A DNA stretch of 64,000 nt from CAYTBN01 sp964436045 (lineage in GTDB: Bacteria > Myxococcota_A > UBA796 > UBA9615 > CAYRNR01): assembly GCA_964436045.1 (NCBI GenBank), contig CAYTBN010000022.1, forward strand, positions 35,459 to 99,458, in the 5' to 3' direction. The first letter of the stretch is position 1. Each line of letters starts with the position of its first letter. The notes under the pieces were generated by a model, which had not been told where the DNA came from, searched no databases, and worked only from the letters and a program-made list of their open reading frames with translations. Below, in pieces: positions 1-10,215 of the stretch. The position numbers and the translations under genes were made by a program.

Positions 1-427
1 CGGCACCTCCGCCCGAGCCCACCGCGCCCAGACAGCCGACCTTCACGCCGCTCCCGTCGAACGAATGCTCGTAGTCCGAGAGCGGATCGTCCGGATCCGA
101 GGGGTGGGTCGTGGCCTCGAAGGTCTCTCCACTCGCCGTGTGCGGATTCTCCCGCGTGTACTCGGCGGCGTTGAGCTGGTCCATCATGTCCTGGGCCAGG
201 AAGGTCGCCTCGCTCGTCCGGAAGGAGAGCTGGGTCGCAGTGATCGCAGCGTGGTGGAGCGCGTACAGAGAGAGCAGGCCCACGGAGAGGATGACCAGGG
301 CGAAGACCGCCTCGATCAGGGTCACCCCTCGCTCCGCCGCCAATCCCCCGGAGAACGCACGCCGCCACATCTTCCCGCCGCCGGTCGCGTCGCCCCGCAT
401 CGTCCTGTCAACCTCAGCGTTCACCAT
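1..427 (-). CDS. Type IV pilin-like pseudopilin (PilV-like), 3' end outside window
   Basis: This is a minor pilin or pseudopilin, probably part of a type IV pilus or type II secretion-like filament in the inner membrane. The ATG at 427 lies 5 bases after the stop of the upstream pseudopilin gene, so the two are cotranscribed. The protein has a basic leader followed by the prepilin peptidase/methylation motif RGVTLIEAVFALVILSVGLL around residues 30-50. Here G-V replaces the common G-F, and Glu at mature position 5 is kept. The hydrophobic helix continues into a typical pilin spine (QLSFRTSEATFLAQDMM). The C-terminal end lies beyond base 1. PilV/GspI-type assignment rests on the motif and the neighbour; the exact subfamily cannot be fixed from the partial sequence. 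Confidence 0.75.
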   Translation of the reverse strand, partial: MVNAEVDRTMRGDATGGGKMWRRAFSGGLAAERGVTLIEAVFALVILSVGLLSLYALHHAAITATQLSFRTSEATFLAQDMMDQLNAAEYTRENPHTASGETFEATTHPSDPDDPLSDYEHSFDGSGVKVGCLGAVGSGGGA

Positions 428-432
428 CGACC

Positions 433-1062
433 TCAATCTGGCATCACCAGCAGGGTGTTTCCACCACGATCCACCAGTATCGCACGCCTCTCCGCTCGCG
501 GGTTGGTCGCCCGGTTCCGCAGCACGATGCGCACGTATTCGTCCTGAAAATCCGCCGAAGCGTTGGTGACGTGCCCGTGGGCCCCGAACACCAGCGAATC
601 GGGCAGCTCCGAGTAGGTGGGCCCCTCGAGCTCCGACCACTCCTCGATGCTGATCCCCGGCAGGTCGCCGGGTCCGCTGTGCAGGTCGATCACGCCACTG
701 GCGTTGAGCGTACCGAAGCCCGCCGTCACCCAGTTCTGCGATCCCCGCGGCCGGTCCCCCTTGAGCAACCGGTACTTGCCGACGTTGTCCTTCCACGACC
801 CCACGTCCGCGGCCTCGTCCTGCTCGAGGAACTGGATCGCGTATTCCGTGTTGTCCGCGATGGCCATGGTACGCGCGAGCATCAGGTGCTCTTCCAGTCG
901 ATGGGCGGCGTGGTTGAGCCGGTACCGACCGCTGAAGGCCCCGATGTTGGGGATGGCGATGGCGAGGATGATCGCAACGACGGCCAACGTGATCGCCAGC
1001 TCGATCAGGGTGAATCCCCGCCGCGCCGTCCGATCTGTACTTCTGAGTCCGCGCACACACAT
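433..1062 (-). CDS. GspH/FimT-type pseudopilin
   Basis: This 209-residue protein carries a classical prepilin cleavage and methylation site, RRGFTLIELAITLAVVAIIL, starting about residue 14. After it comes the conserved AIPNIGAF segment of the GspH/FimT family and a soluble C-terminal domain. It should be processed by prepilin peptidase and act as a minor pseudopilin of a type IV pilus or secretion filament. I place the start at the ATG at 1062 because a longer frame would put unlikely residues before the short basic leader; the GTG at 1056 is an alternative. A sigma-54 promoter (1078-1094) lies immediately upstream, leaving only a few bases of leader. No good Shine-Dalgarno is visible, so translation may be nearly leaderless or start slightly downstream. 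Confidence 0.8.
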   Translation of the reverse strand: MCVRGLRSTDRTARRGFTLIELAITLAVVAIILAIAIPNIGAFSGRYRLNHAAHRLEEHLMLARTMAIADNTEYAIQFLEQDEAADVGSWKDNVGKYRLLKGDRPRGSQNWVTAGFGTLNASGVIDLHSGPGDLPGISIEEWSELEGPTYSELPDSLVFGAHGHVTNASADFQDEYVRIVLRNRATNPRAERRAILVDRGGNTLLVMPD

Positions 1063-1077
1063 GTGGTACGACTTTAT

Positions 1078-1094
1078 TTGCAAGATACGTGCCC
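1078..1094 (-). promoter_or_regulatory. Sigma-54 (-24/-12) promoter of the pseudopilin operon
   Basis: On the minus strand the sequence reads GGGCACG, four bases, then TTGCAA. This matches the sigma-54 consensus TGGCACG-N4-TTGCW in all but the first base, with the invariant GG and GC doublets separated by exactly 10 bases. Transcription should start near 1068, reading into the pseudopilin genes. An NtrC-family activator is encoded 1 kb upstream on the same strand, which makes a PilR-like regulatory link likely. The enhancer site was not identified. Confidence 0.75.
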
Positions 1095-1097
1095 GCG

Positions 1098-1121
1098 AAA
1101 AACCCCAGATTCCCGACTGGG
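1098..1121 (-). terminator. Rho-independent terminator after the TPR gene
   Basis: On the minus strand a 5-bp stem CCCAG/CTGGG (arms 1117-1121 and 1104-1108, 8-base loop) is followed by five T residues at 1102-1098. It lies between the TPR gene stop at 1216 and the sigma-54 promoter, so it would separate the regulator transcript from the pseudopilin transcript. The stem is short, so strength is uncertain. Confidence 0.45.
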
Positions 1122-1215
1122 ATTGCCGTGGCCACAGGGAGTTCGCCCGGGCCACTATGAAAAAAAGTCAAGGTTCTGCGCAGGAAGTAGGGAGCCGGCG
1201 GTTGCCACGGCGTCG

Positions 1216-2069
1216 TCAGCGCTCGGCGGCGGCGCAACGCTCTTCCACCTCTCCGCGGAGATCCTCCAGCCGTCGGCGGTCCACCGCCGCGATCCGTTCC
1301 TCGAGACCGGCCGCCAGTGCGTCGTCCAGGTGACCCTGAGCCGCGGACAGCTGTCCGCGGATCCCCGCGCAATCGCCCCCCTGCCCGCCGGCCGCCTCGA
1401 GGGCGCCCTCGGCCTCGAGCAGCGTGATCCGGAAGCGCAGCTCGTCGATGGCGCCGGCGAAGCGGGCCTCCATCAACTCCAGTTCGGACGCCTGGTCGAC
1501 CGCGGCTGCCGCGCAGGCCAGGTCGCCCAGGGTCACGCAGGCTTCGGCCTTGCTCAGCGAGAACTCGGCCCGTCGCGGAGCCAGCGAGATGGCCCGGTCG
1601 AAGAGCGCGACGCATGGGTCGGCGTATCCCGCGTCCGCGTACAGGCCGGCCAGGTCTGCGAGGATCCCGGGGTCATCCGGCGCGAGCGTGTAGGCGACGC
1701 GCAGCTTCTCCTCGGCCGCCTGGGTCTCCCCCCGCGCCGCCTCCAGCGCTGCCAGCCCGCGGTAGCCACCGTGGTAGTCGGGATCGAATTCGACGGCGCG
1801 GGTGAACCGTTCCCGGGCCGGCTCGGCCAACCCGGCGCGCCAGTAGGCCCAGCCGAGGCCGAACAGCGCGGGTCCGTGGTCCACGTCGATGGTCAGCGCC
1901 CGCTGATAGTCGAGCTCGGCCTCGACGAGGCGACCCGCCCGCAGGTGGCGATCGGCGAGGAGGGTCCACAGGGTGGGGTCGAGCTTGAACGCAAGCAGCG
2001 CGGTGCCGCCCAGCACGACGAGGACTGCCCAGAGAGGCGCCAGGTGCCGCGCCCTCCGCGGATCCCCGT

Positions 2070-2073
<4 letters not shown>
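1216..2073 (-). CDS. Membrane-anchored TPR protein
   Basis: The protein has 285 residues. One N-terminal membrane helix (about residues 11-29, rich in L, V and A) is followed by tandem tetratricopeptide repeats from about residue 33 to 185, recognisable by W/LG-Y/A-P spacing such as ALFGLGWAYWRAGLAEPARE. The C-terminal 80 residues look helical and acidic, without a recognised domain. It starts with GTG overlapping the stop of the response regulator gene (GTGA), so it is translationally coupled to it. A scaffold or adaptor role in envelope assembly or pilus function is an inference from the operon; no enzymatic motif is present. Confidence 0.75.
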
Positions 2074-3473
<1,400 letters not shown>

Positions 3474-3502
3474 CGTTCCTCGCGGGGCGGACAACGCCCG
3501 CC

Positions 3503-3519
3503 CGGTGATTGCATCACCG
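3503..3519. promoter_or_regulatory. 17-bp palindrome between divergent genes (candidate operator)
   Basis: A perfect inverted repeat, CGGTGAT-TGC-ATCACCG, lies 30 bases before the regulator start codon and 55 bases before the divergent glycosyltransferase. On the minus strand a weak -10-like TATCAT sits just upstream of it. The position fits an operator near the transcription start of the regulator gene; the binding protein is unknown. Confidence 0.45.
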
Positions 3520-3573
3520 TAGATGATAGCGGTGCCGAGCGTGGCGTCTAGAATATGGCGGCGGAGGATTCCG

Positions 3574-4932
3574 GTGAAAGTGCTGCTGGTCGTTCACGAT
3601 TTCCTGCCCGCGAGCGTCGCGGGGGTGGAGGTGTTCGTCCACGATCTAGCCCGCGGGCTCGCTGCGGCCGGCGACGACGCCGTGGTCGCCCACACCGTCC
3701 GCGGCGCCGGTCTGGCGCAACATGCCCTGCAGCCCGGGCGTGTGGGCGAGATCCGCACCTGGCAGCTGGTCCAGAACTACCCGTACCGGCCGCTGGTGGA
3801 GAGCGTCGAGGATCCCCAGGCCGAGCGCCGCTTCGACGAACTGCTGGAGCGCGAGCAACCGGACCTGGTCCATCTCCACCACCTCTGGGGTTGGTCCGCG
3901 GGCCTTCCGCAGCGGGCGCGCCGCGCGAGTGTGCCGGCCCTGTTGCACCTGCATGACCACTGGCTAACCTGCCCGTCCGGCGGGCAGCTGTTCCACCCCG
4001 ACGGCCATGTCTGCGAGACCCCGGACCGGGCCCGTTGCGACGACTGCTACGCCCGCTTCCGTTCCCGGGAGGGGCGGTTGGAGCGCCTGGCGATGCGGGC
4101 CGCGCGCCACCTCCCGCGCCCCCTCCCCCCGGACCTGCTGCACCGCGGCTTCGCCGGGCTTCCGGGAGGAGCCCGCGGGCTGCTCAAGAAGATCAACGAG
4201 CGGCCCGCGGGCTCTGCACCGGCCGCCGTCGAAGGCGAGGCCCATCGTCGATGGGAGATCCTGCGGAACGCGCTGGATCGGGTCGACGGGTTCGTGTCCC
4301 CCTCACGCGACCTGGCCCGGCGGATGGCCCAGCTGGGGATCGCCCGATCGCGGATCGCGGTGATCCCGAACGGCACGGCCATCGAGGCGGCGGCGGCGAC
4401 TCCCCCCGGAGCGGCGGACCCGGAACGGCCCCTGGCGCTGCTGTTCCTCGGCACGCCGGTTCCCCACAAGGGCGCGCACGTCGTGGCCGAGGCGGTGGCC
4501 GGGCTGGAGGGCGCTGCGCGGTTGACCATCCACGGCCACGATCCGGCCGCGTCCTACGCCCGGCGCCTCGCCCTACCCCACGTCGAGCTGGCCGGTCCCC
4601 TGCCACGGGAGTCCGTGGCCGCGGCCATCGATGGGTCCGATCTGCTCTGCCTGCCCTCCCTCTGGCCGGAGAACGCACCGCTGGTCCTGCTGGAGGCGCG
4701 GGCGCGGGGCCGCGCTGTGCTGGCGTCGGATCTGGGCGGAGTCGCCGAGAGCGCCTGCGGACGGTTGCTGGCGGCGGGGGACGTGGGGAGCTGGCGGGGG
4801 GCCATCGAACAGCTGGCACGGGATCGGGGAGCGCTGGCTCGGCTGACGGACCAGGTCCGCCCGCCCCGATCGCTGGCCGAAGTGGTGGAGGATCACCGGG
4901 AGCTGTACCGCGCGACGCTGGAGCGATCGTGA
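3574..4932 (+). CDS. GT-B glycosyltransferase, family 4
   Basis: This 452-residue protein should be a retaining nucleotide-sugar glycosyltransferase that acts at the cytoplasmic face in surface polysaccharide or lipid-linked glycan synthesis. The N-terminal Rossmann half begins VLLVVHDFLP and has the glycine-poor AGVEVFVHDLARGLA helix. HDHWLTCPSGGQ at about 127-138 is followed by Cys147, Cys155 and Cys158, a possible metal site with Cys133. The C-terminal half carries the donor-site region LPSLWPENAPLVLLEARARG with the E-x7-E type arrangement. I use the GTG at 3574 because GGAGG stands 6 bases before it. The gene overlaps the next glycosyltransferase (GTGA). The substrate cannot be deduced. 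A related enzyme with the same cysteine pattern is at 14237-15466. Confidence 0.85.
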   Translation: MKVLLVVHDFLPASVAGVEVFVHDLARGLAAAGDDAVVAHTVRGAGLAQHALQPGRVGEIRTWQLVQNYPYRPLVESVEDPQAERRFDELLEREQPDLVHLHHLWGWSAGLPQRARRASVPALLHLHDHWLTCPSGGQLFHPDGHVCETPDRARCDDCYARFRSREGRLERLAMRAARHLPRPLPPDLLHRGFAGLPGGARGLLKKINERPAGSAPAAVEGEAHRRWEILRNALDRVDGFVSPSRDLARRMAQLGIARSRIAVIPNGTAIEAAAATPPGAADPERPLALLFLGTPVPHKGAHVVAEAVAGLEGAARLTIHGHDPAASYARRLALPHVELAGPLPRESVAAAIDGSDLLCLPSLWPENAPLVLLEARARGRAVLASDLGGVAESACGRLLAAGDVGSWRGAIEQLARDRGALARLTDQVRPPRSLAEVVEDHRELYRATLERS

Positions 4933-5885
4933 TCGAGCCCATCCGCGACACCGGCACCGGCGGTCAGGCACCCCGGATCTCCGTGGTGTTGCCGGTCCTC
5001 GACGGGGGCGAACCGCTGGCGCGCCTGCTGACCGCCCTGAGCGGGCAGCGGGTGGACGGCGGCTTCGAACTGATCGCCGTCGACTCGGGATCGCGGGACG
5101 GCTCGCTGGAACGGCTGTTGGCCTCCCCGGCCCGGGTGTTCGGCGTCCCGCGGCGACAGTTCGGCCACGGCCGGACCCGCAACGCGGCCCTCTCGTTGGC
5201 CCGGGCCGAGCGGGTCGTGCTGATGGTGCAGGACGCCCGCCCGACCGACCCCGGGTTCCTGGCGGAGCTGGCCGCGCCCCTGGAGGACGATCGCTCCCTC
5301 GCCGGGTCCTACGCTCGACAGCTCGCCCCCGCCGATCTGGATCCCCTGCAGGCGGCCGCCATCGTCCGATGGACACCCGGGGGTGCCGACCGACGGCAGC
5401 GGGCATTCGAGCCCGGCGAGTTCGAGAGCCTGGCTCCGGCGGCGCGGGCGGCGCGCTGCCGCTTCGACAACGTGGCCTCCTGCATCCAGGCGGCGACGTG
5501 GCGACGGCTCCCCTTTCCGGACGTGCCTTTCGGCGAGGACGCCGCCTGGGCCCGCCGGGTCCTCGAGGCGGGGCACGATCTGCTCTACCGGGCGTCGGTG
5601 CCGGTGATCCATGGTCACTCGACGAGCGCGCTGGGCTCCTTCCTCCGCGACCGGGCTGCCCACGAGATGCTGGCCCGGGAGTTCGGCCTCCGTTCGGTGC
5701 CCGATCTGACCACCGCCCTCCACGGTTGGCTGGCGGGCTGGCCGGGGGACCTGCGCGAGCTGCGGGCCGAGGGGATCGGTGGGACGGAATTGGTGCGTTG
5801 TCTGGGCCGGGGCGCCCTGCGGCGGGCGGGTGCCATCGCTGGACAGCACGCCGGAGGTCGCCGAGGACAACGCATTTTTTTGTGA
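4929..5885 (+). CDS. GT-A glycosyltransferase, family 2
   Basis: The protein has 318 residues. It begins with the family 2 fold, RISVVLPVLDGGEPLARLL, and has the nucleotide-binding stretch AVDSGSRDGSLERL, in which DSGS/DG plays the part of the usual D-x-S-x-D-G-S. The acceptor-side acidic residues appear in PFGEDAAWARRVLEAG, followed by HGHS. It resembles rhamnosyl- and galactosyltransferase-type members that transfer sugars in O-antigen or exopolysaccharide synthesis. The start is the GTG overlapping the stop of the preceding glycosyltransferase, which indicates translational coupling and a shared pathway. A run of seven T residues occurs at the extreme 3' end. The sugar specificity is unknown. 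Confidence 0.85.
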   Translation: MIEPIRDTGTGGQAPRISVVLPVLDGGEPLARLLTALSGQRVDGGFELIAVDSGSRDGSLERLLASPARVFGVPRRQFGHGRTRNAALSLARAERVVLMVQDARPTDPGFLAELAAPLEDDRSLAGSYARQLAPADLDPLQAAAIVRWTPGGADRRQRAFEPGEFESLAPAARAARCRFDNVASCIQAATWRRLPFPDVPFGEDAAWARRVLEAGHDLLYRASVPVIHGHSTSALGSFLRDRAAHEMLAREFGLRSVPDLTTALHGWLAGWPGDLRELRAEGIGGTELVRCLGRGALRRAGAIAGQHAGGRRGQRIFL

Positions 5886-5939
5886 CAGCCTCCTGGGCGA
5901 TCCAACCCCACCCCACATGCGCCGCGACGGAAAGCCCCT

Positions 5940-5963
5940 GGAACATCGGCGGGAACATCGGCG
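5940..5963. repeat. Tandem duplication of a 12-bp unit
   Basis: GGAACATCGGCG occurs twice back to back in the 105-base gap between the convergent glycosyltransferase and SGNH hydrolase genes. It is an exact duplication without other recognisable function. Confidence 0.6.
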
Positions 5964-5990
5964 ACGACCGTCCGCCGGAGAACGCGATCG

Positions 5991-7088
5991 TCAACGGTCC
6001 ACGTTCAGCCCGAGGGCCTCGTCCAGGTACCGCCCGACGGCGGCGTGCGCTGCCGGACTGGGATGGGTCTCCGCCGGGAGGACGTGCAGCCGCCGGAGCG
6101 GGACGTCCTGCAGCGCCGGAGTGACGTCGATCACCTCCAGCCCCCGATCCATCGCGGCCAGGCGAGCCACGTCCAGTACGTCCGCCAGCGGATCCTGGTG
6201 GACCGTGTCCATCAGCGGAAAGAGGACCACGACGCCCCGGGTCCCGGAACTCTCACAGTAGTCGGCCAGGCGGTCGAAATACTCGTTCAACAGCCTCGCA
6301 CCGCGCTCGTCGGCGAAGCGGGCGCGGAGCTGGTCCCGGTGATCGCGGTGCCCCTCCAGGACGAGCCGGGCCAGTTGATGGCGGTCGCGCCAGCGCGCGA
6401 TCAGGTTGATCAGGTGGCTGCGGGCGCGGAGGCCGGCCTCGCGCCGGGTCCAGGGAGGGGCGTCCAGCGGCAGGCTCTTGTGCTCGTCGAAATCCCCGCC
6501 GAGGAAGGGGGTCGGACCGTCGAGGTCGTTGACGTAGAACCCGAGCAGCAGGACATCCGGATCGATGGCGCCGGCCCGCGATTCGATCCAGCGGACCTCC
6601 TGGGCCAGGTTCCAGGCGGGCACCCCCGCGTTGAGGACCCGCGCCGCGCCCCGCCGCCGCAGCCGGCGTTCCAGCTCGGCAAGGTAGGTCTCGTCGTCGG
6701 CCACACCCGCCCCGAAGGTCAACGAATCCCCCACCCCGAGGACCACGGTCGCGCCCGCCTCGGGGGGCTCGTCCGCCAGCCCCCGCCCCCGGAGTCCCTC
6801 GGACGACACCGTCACCGGTGCGCGGTGCACCACGGCCCCATCCGCGGCCCGATGGTAGACCTCTTCGCCCCGGTATCCCGGCTCGAGGGTGTAGCCGATC
6901 TCCCAGTCGGGGTCACCGAAGAAGGGGCTCGTGGGTTCCCAGCGCACGAACAGGTCGTCGCCGCTCAGGGGATCGCCGAGCCCCGCGATCCGCAGGCTCA
7001 GCTCGGCGACGAACAGGGCCACCAGGCCGGCGGCGAAGGACAACGCCAGCCGTCGAACGGGTGGTGGGCGAGCGGCGGGCGCGGCCAT
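5991..7088 (-). CDS. Membrane-anchored SGNH/GDSL-like hydrolase
   Basis: This 365-residue protein has an N-terminal membrane helix (about residues 12-33) and a periplasmic SGNH hydrolase fold. Block I is GVGDSLTFGAG with the presumed nucleophile Ser122. The Asn block appears in GFYVNDLDG, and the C-terminal catalytic His in THPSPAAHAAVGRYL. Such proteins act as esterases or O-acetyl transferase/esterases on cell-wall or exported polysaccharides. The ATG at 7088 is chosen because the membrane helix follows directly and GAGGGG lies upstream; a longer frame has Ser-rich, implausible N-terminal residues. It lies tail to tail with two glycosyltransferases, which suggests but does not prove a glycan substrate. 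Confidence 0.8.
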   Translation of the reverse strand: MAAPAARPPPVRRLALSFAAGLVALFVAELSLRIAGLGDPLSGDDLFVRWEPTSPFFGDPDWEIGYTLEPGYRGEEVYHRAADGAVVHRAPVTVSSEGLRGRGLADEPPEAGATVVLGVGDSLTFGAGVADDETYLAELERRLRRRGAARVLNAGVPAWNLAQEVRWIESRAGAIDPDVLLLGFYVNDLDGPTPFLGGDFDEHKSLPLDAPPWTRREAGLRARSHLINLIARWRDRHQLARLVLEGHRDHRDQLRARFADERGARLLNEYFDRLADYCESSGTRGVVVLFPLMDTVHQDPLADVLDVARLAAMDRGLEVIDVTPALQDVPLRRLHVLPAETHPSPAAHAAVGRYLDEALGLNVDR

Positions 7089-7176
7089 CTGGGAACCCCT
7101 CGAGAAAGGTGACCAGTAAACCACGCCGCGTGACACGGAGACAGGGTTGGCGGCATCATGCGACGCTGAGGTGTCC

Positions 7177-8613
7177 ATGCAGCGACCGGTCCCCCTCTCC
7201 TTCCGTCCACCCTGGAACGGCGGGGTCCCGATCCTCCGGGCCGTGCTCTGGCTCGTCGGAGCGGGCTGCCCGACTGCCGACGACGACGACGACGACGACA
7301 CCACCGGGGACCTCGCGGCCGCGGTCGAGGACAACCCGCGCAGCCCGCTGTCGTGCTACGTGACCTGGTCGACCGAGGATCCGGCCACCTCGGCGGTCGA
7401 GTTCGGTCCCGACGGCGCCCTGCAGCACCGGATCGGGAGCGACGAGCTGACGGAGGAACACCGGGTCGTGGTCGTTGGCATGCGGGCAGAGACCGTGTAC
7501 CAGCTGGTCGCCGTCTCCGAGACCGCTGACGGCAGACAGCTGCGCTCGCCGGTCCTCTCACACGAGACGGGCCCACTGCCCTTCGACGGCCTGACCCTCG
7601 ACGTCACCGTCCCGGACCTGGGACTCGCCCAGCCCGGCTGGGTGCTGGCCGACCTGGTGCTGGAGGAGGACACGGATACGGCCTACATCGTGATGTTCGA
7701 CCTGGACGGCCACACCGTCTGGGTCCACGACGACCTCGGCGGCAGCCTGCTCGGCGGCCGTGACGCCACCCTGGTGGACGACGGGGCGGCGGTGCTCGTG
7801 GGTGGGTTTGTGGTCGAGGGGGAGACACCGGTCGAGATCGGTCTGGACAACCAGGTGCTGTGGGAGGGACCCGAGCAACCGGCCATCGGGCTGGACTGTG
7901 AGATGCATCACCTGCTGCGCAAGCAGGCGGGCGGGAACTACCTGACCCTGATGCACGACTACTCGGACGGCTCCATGGGCGACCGGATCGTCGAATTCGA
8001 TCCCGTACTGGACAGCGTCTGGGAGTGGAACACGGTCGAGCTCTGCGAACAGATCTGCACGGGCAATCCGCTGTGGGGGAACTGGGCCCAGCTCGATCCG
8101 GCGGAGAACGTTGCCTACTACAACAGCTGGCTCTATTCGACGCTCGTCAAGGTCGATCGGGCCACGGGGGAGATGCTGTGGATGTTCGGCCAGCACCGCG
8201 ACTTCACCTCCACGGGCGAGGATGTGTGGTACCGCCAGGGCCATTCTCCGACCCGGCTGCCGGACGGCAACCTGCTGGTCTTCGACAACGGAGGGCCGGA
8301 GCGGGAGCACAGCCGGGTGATCGAGTACACCCTGGACGAGACCGCGATGACCGCGGAGATCGTCTGGGAGTACCCCGGCGACCTCGAGGATCCGTGGAAG
8401 AACGACAACGGCGGCTCCGCCACCCGGCTCGACAACGGCAACACCTTCGTCGTGACCGGGACCATCTTTCCGGAGCTCGTCCCCACCCGGCTGTTCGAGG
8501 TCACCCCCGACCTCACCAAGGCCTGGGAGGTGGTGTTCGTGCCCGCCGTGCCCGGGCATATCGCGGCGTGCAGCAACGCCAAGCGTATCCCGGCGCTCGC
8601 CACCGACCTCTGA
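7177..8613 (+). CDS. Exported arylsulfotransferase (ASST)-like beta-propeller protein
   Basis: The protein has 478 residues. A hydrophobic segment (VPILRAVLWLVGAGC) ends at a cysteine that could be lipidated, though the lipobox is imperfect. Directly behind it is a run of seven aspartates, as is common after the lipid cysteine in deltaproteobacterial lipoproteins. The rest contains repeated propeller-like strands and the Arylsulfotransferase_2-type pattern MHHLLRKQ...GNYL and GHSPTRLPDGNLLVFDNGG. In this family a propeller binds phenolic sulfate donors, but catalytic His residues cannot be assigned with certainty, so a binding role is also possible. The ATG at 7177 follows GAGGTG. It is the first gene of a run of exported proteins extending to 12105. 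Confidence 0.7.
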   Translation: MQRPVPLSFRPPWNGGVPILRAVLWLVGAGCPTADDDDDDDTTGDLAAAVEDNPRSPLSCYVTWSTEDPATSAVEFGPDGALQHRIGSDELTEEHRVVVVGMRAETVYQLVAVSETADGRQLRSPVLSHETGPLPFDGLTLDVTVPDLGLAQPGWVLADLVLEEDTDTAYIVMFDLDGHTVWVHDDLGGSLLGGRDATLVDDGAAVLVGGFVVEGETPVEIGLDNQVLWEGPEQPAIGLDCEMHHLLRKQAGGNYLTLMHDYSDGSMGDRIVEFDPVLDSVWEWNTVELCEQICTGNPLWGNWAQLDPAENVAYYNSWLYSTLVKVDRATGEMLWMFGQHRDFTSTGEDVWYRQGHSPTRLPDGNLLVFDNGGPEREHSRVIEYTLDETAMTAEIVWEYPGDLEDPWKNDNGGSATRLDNGNTFVVTGTIFPELVPTRLFEVTPDLTKAWEVVFVPAVPGHIAACSNAKRIPALATDL

Positions 8614-8667
8614 CTCGGCTTCCACCACCTGCAAATCCCGGTTCCCTCCCCCGTCGGGTCTGCGAGA

Positions 8668-10215
8668 ATGGGCCGGATGTCGAACGACCGCCCCGCCCCA
8701 CTGCCCGCCCGCCGTGGCTCGCGCCTGCTCCGTCGGCTGTCCATGGCGGCGGTGCTGATCCTGCTGATCCGCGGCGGCTGCGGCCATGGGGGTAGTGACC
8801 CGGCAGCGGACGGTGGGGGCGCGGCATCGGTCCCGCCGGACCTGGTCCTGGTGCTGGCCGGCGGGCTGCGGTCCGGCGCGTTCGACGGCGCCGAAGAGGC
8901 GTTCATCGGCGGCCTCAGCGCGGAGCCCACCCACCGGTTCACGGCTGCCTACTGCCAGTCTCTGGCGCCGCTGACGAGCCTCGTCTCGGTGCTCTCGGGG
9001 CGCTACCCCTCCGCGATCCCCTTCTGCGGACTCCACTCCGAGACGGCCGAACCCGGCGCGCGGCTGTGGTGTACCCGCCTGCCGACGGACCGCCACTACC
9101 TGCCGGGCGTGCTGGCGGCCTACGGGTATCAGTCGGCGCTGTTCACCACCGGGATGGCGGGTGCGGACGTCGTCGACGGGTTGTTCGGTCATACCGAGGT
9201 GTTGGCGGGTGCCGGTGAGGACGTTCCCTGGGAGCAGCTGGGCCGGGCCGCGGCCGACTGGTGGACCGGCGCCGCCGCCTCCCCGCGGCTGCTGATGATC
9301 GTGGTGGCCGACATGGGCCTCGAGCAACACCTGGCGTTCACCCCGACCGAGGGCGCGGCTACGGTCGTGGACGAGACCGGGAAGCGACACCGGGTGATCG
9401 AGGCGGCCGGGGCGGTGCCGGCCTACGTGGAGGTGGCCGGCGGGATCGGCAAGCACCTGGGTGAGGTGGTCGGGGGCCTCGACGCCAGCGACCGACCCCG
9501 CTGGATGGCGGCGACGTCGCTGCACGGGCTCAGTGTGGGCGAGCGGACCGGCACCGCGGACGCCAACGACGGCCAGATCGCGTGGCAGCTCGGCCACCTG
9601 GCCCATCACATCATCCTCGACCGCACGGTCCACGTGCCCCTGGTCCTGTTCGCACCCGGTGGCGGCCGGGCGCGGGCCATCGACACGCCGACGGAGCTCG
9701 TCGAGCTCTACCCCACGTTCCTCGCCCTGGCCGGCGCCGCCCCCAGTTCGGGCCGCCCGGGCGAGGACCTGCTGGCCCCCGTGGCCGGCTCCGGCCAGAC
9801 CGCATACGTGGAGTTCGGCGACATGCTCGCCCTGCGCTCGGGGAACCACCTGCTGACCTTCCGGGCATACGTGCAGGACCGGGCCTCGCTGGACCCGGAG
9901 ATCACCGACCGGATGTTGTTCGAGAGCATCGACGGCGAGAAGTACAGCCTGTCCGAGGTCGCCACCGATCCGCTCCAGCTGCGCAACCAGGTCCACGGCC
10001 AGTGGGCGACAACCCTGCAGCTCCGCCAGCAGGTCCTCGGGATCCGGCAGGGCATCGGAGCTTCGCCCGCCGGAGACTCCCGGTCCGCGGAGGAGGGGAA
10101 CGGACGCCCGCGACGCTCCACCCAAGCCCACGGCGACGGGCACCTCCGAGGGGATCGCATACACGGCGCTGGCCTCCACCGCGCCCATGGGGTTCGTCTC
10201 GCTGACAGGCGGTGA
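8668..10215 (+). CDS. Degenerate sulfatase-like lipoprotein (alkaline phosphatase fold)
   Basis: The protein has 515 residues as read, with a signal sequence ending in a possible lipid Cys38 (LLIRGGC). The body follows the sulfatase layout: PPDLVLVLAGGLRSG, then PLTSLVSVLSGRYPS, then TANDGQ and VHVPLVLFAPGG. Key residues are missing. The first metal-binding Asp (normally LDxxR) is Ala64, the C/S-x-P-x-R nucleophile motif is lost, and the D-H-G metal site is N-D-G. It is therefore unlikely to be an active sulfatase. The last 40 or so codons are Arg/His-rich and look out of frame, running into the next gene. A one-base frameshift near 10085-10100 would join it to the following FGE-like domain. 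The start could also be the ATG at 8677. Confidence 0.65.
   Translation: MGRMSNDRPAPLPARRGSRLLRRLSMAAVLILLIRGGCGHGGSDPAADGGGAASVPPDLVLVLAGGLRSGAFDGAEEAFIGGLSAEPTHRFTAAYCQSLAPLTSLVSVLSGRYPSAIPFCGLHSETAEPGARLWCTRLPTDRHYLPGVLAAYGYQSALFTTGMAGADVVDGLFGHTEVLAGAGEDVPWEQLGRAAADWWTGAAASPRLLMIVVADMGLEQHLAFTPTEGAATVVDETGKRHRVIEAAGAVPAYVEVAGGIGKHLGEVVGGLDASDRPRWMAATSLHGLSVGERTGTADANDGQIAWQLGHLAHHIILDRTVHVPLVLFAPGGGRARAIDTPTELVELYPTFLALAGAAPSSGRPGEDLLAPVAGSGQTAYVEFGDMLALRSGNHLLTFRAYVQDRASLDPEITDRMLFESIDGEKYSLSEVATDPLQLRNQVHGQWATTLQLRQQVLGIRQGIGASPAGDSRSAEEGNGRPRRSTQAHGDGHLRGDRIHGAGLHRAHGVRLADRR

Noticed and set aside
5870..5990. Terminator at the T run at the end of the family 2 glycosyltransferase
   Set aside because: Seven T residues occur, but no stable stem stands directly before them.
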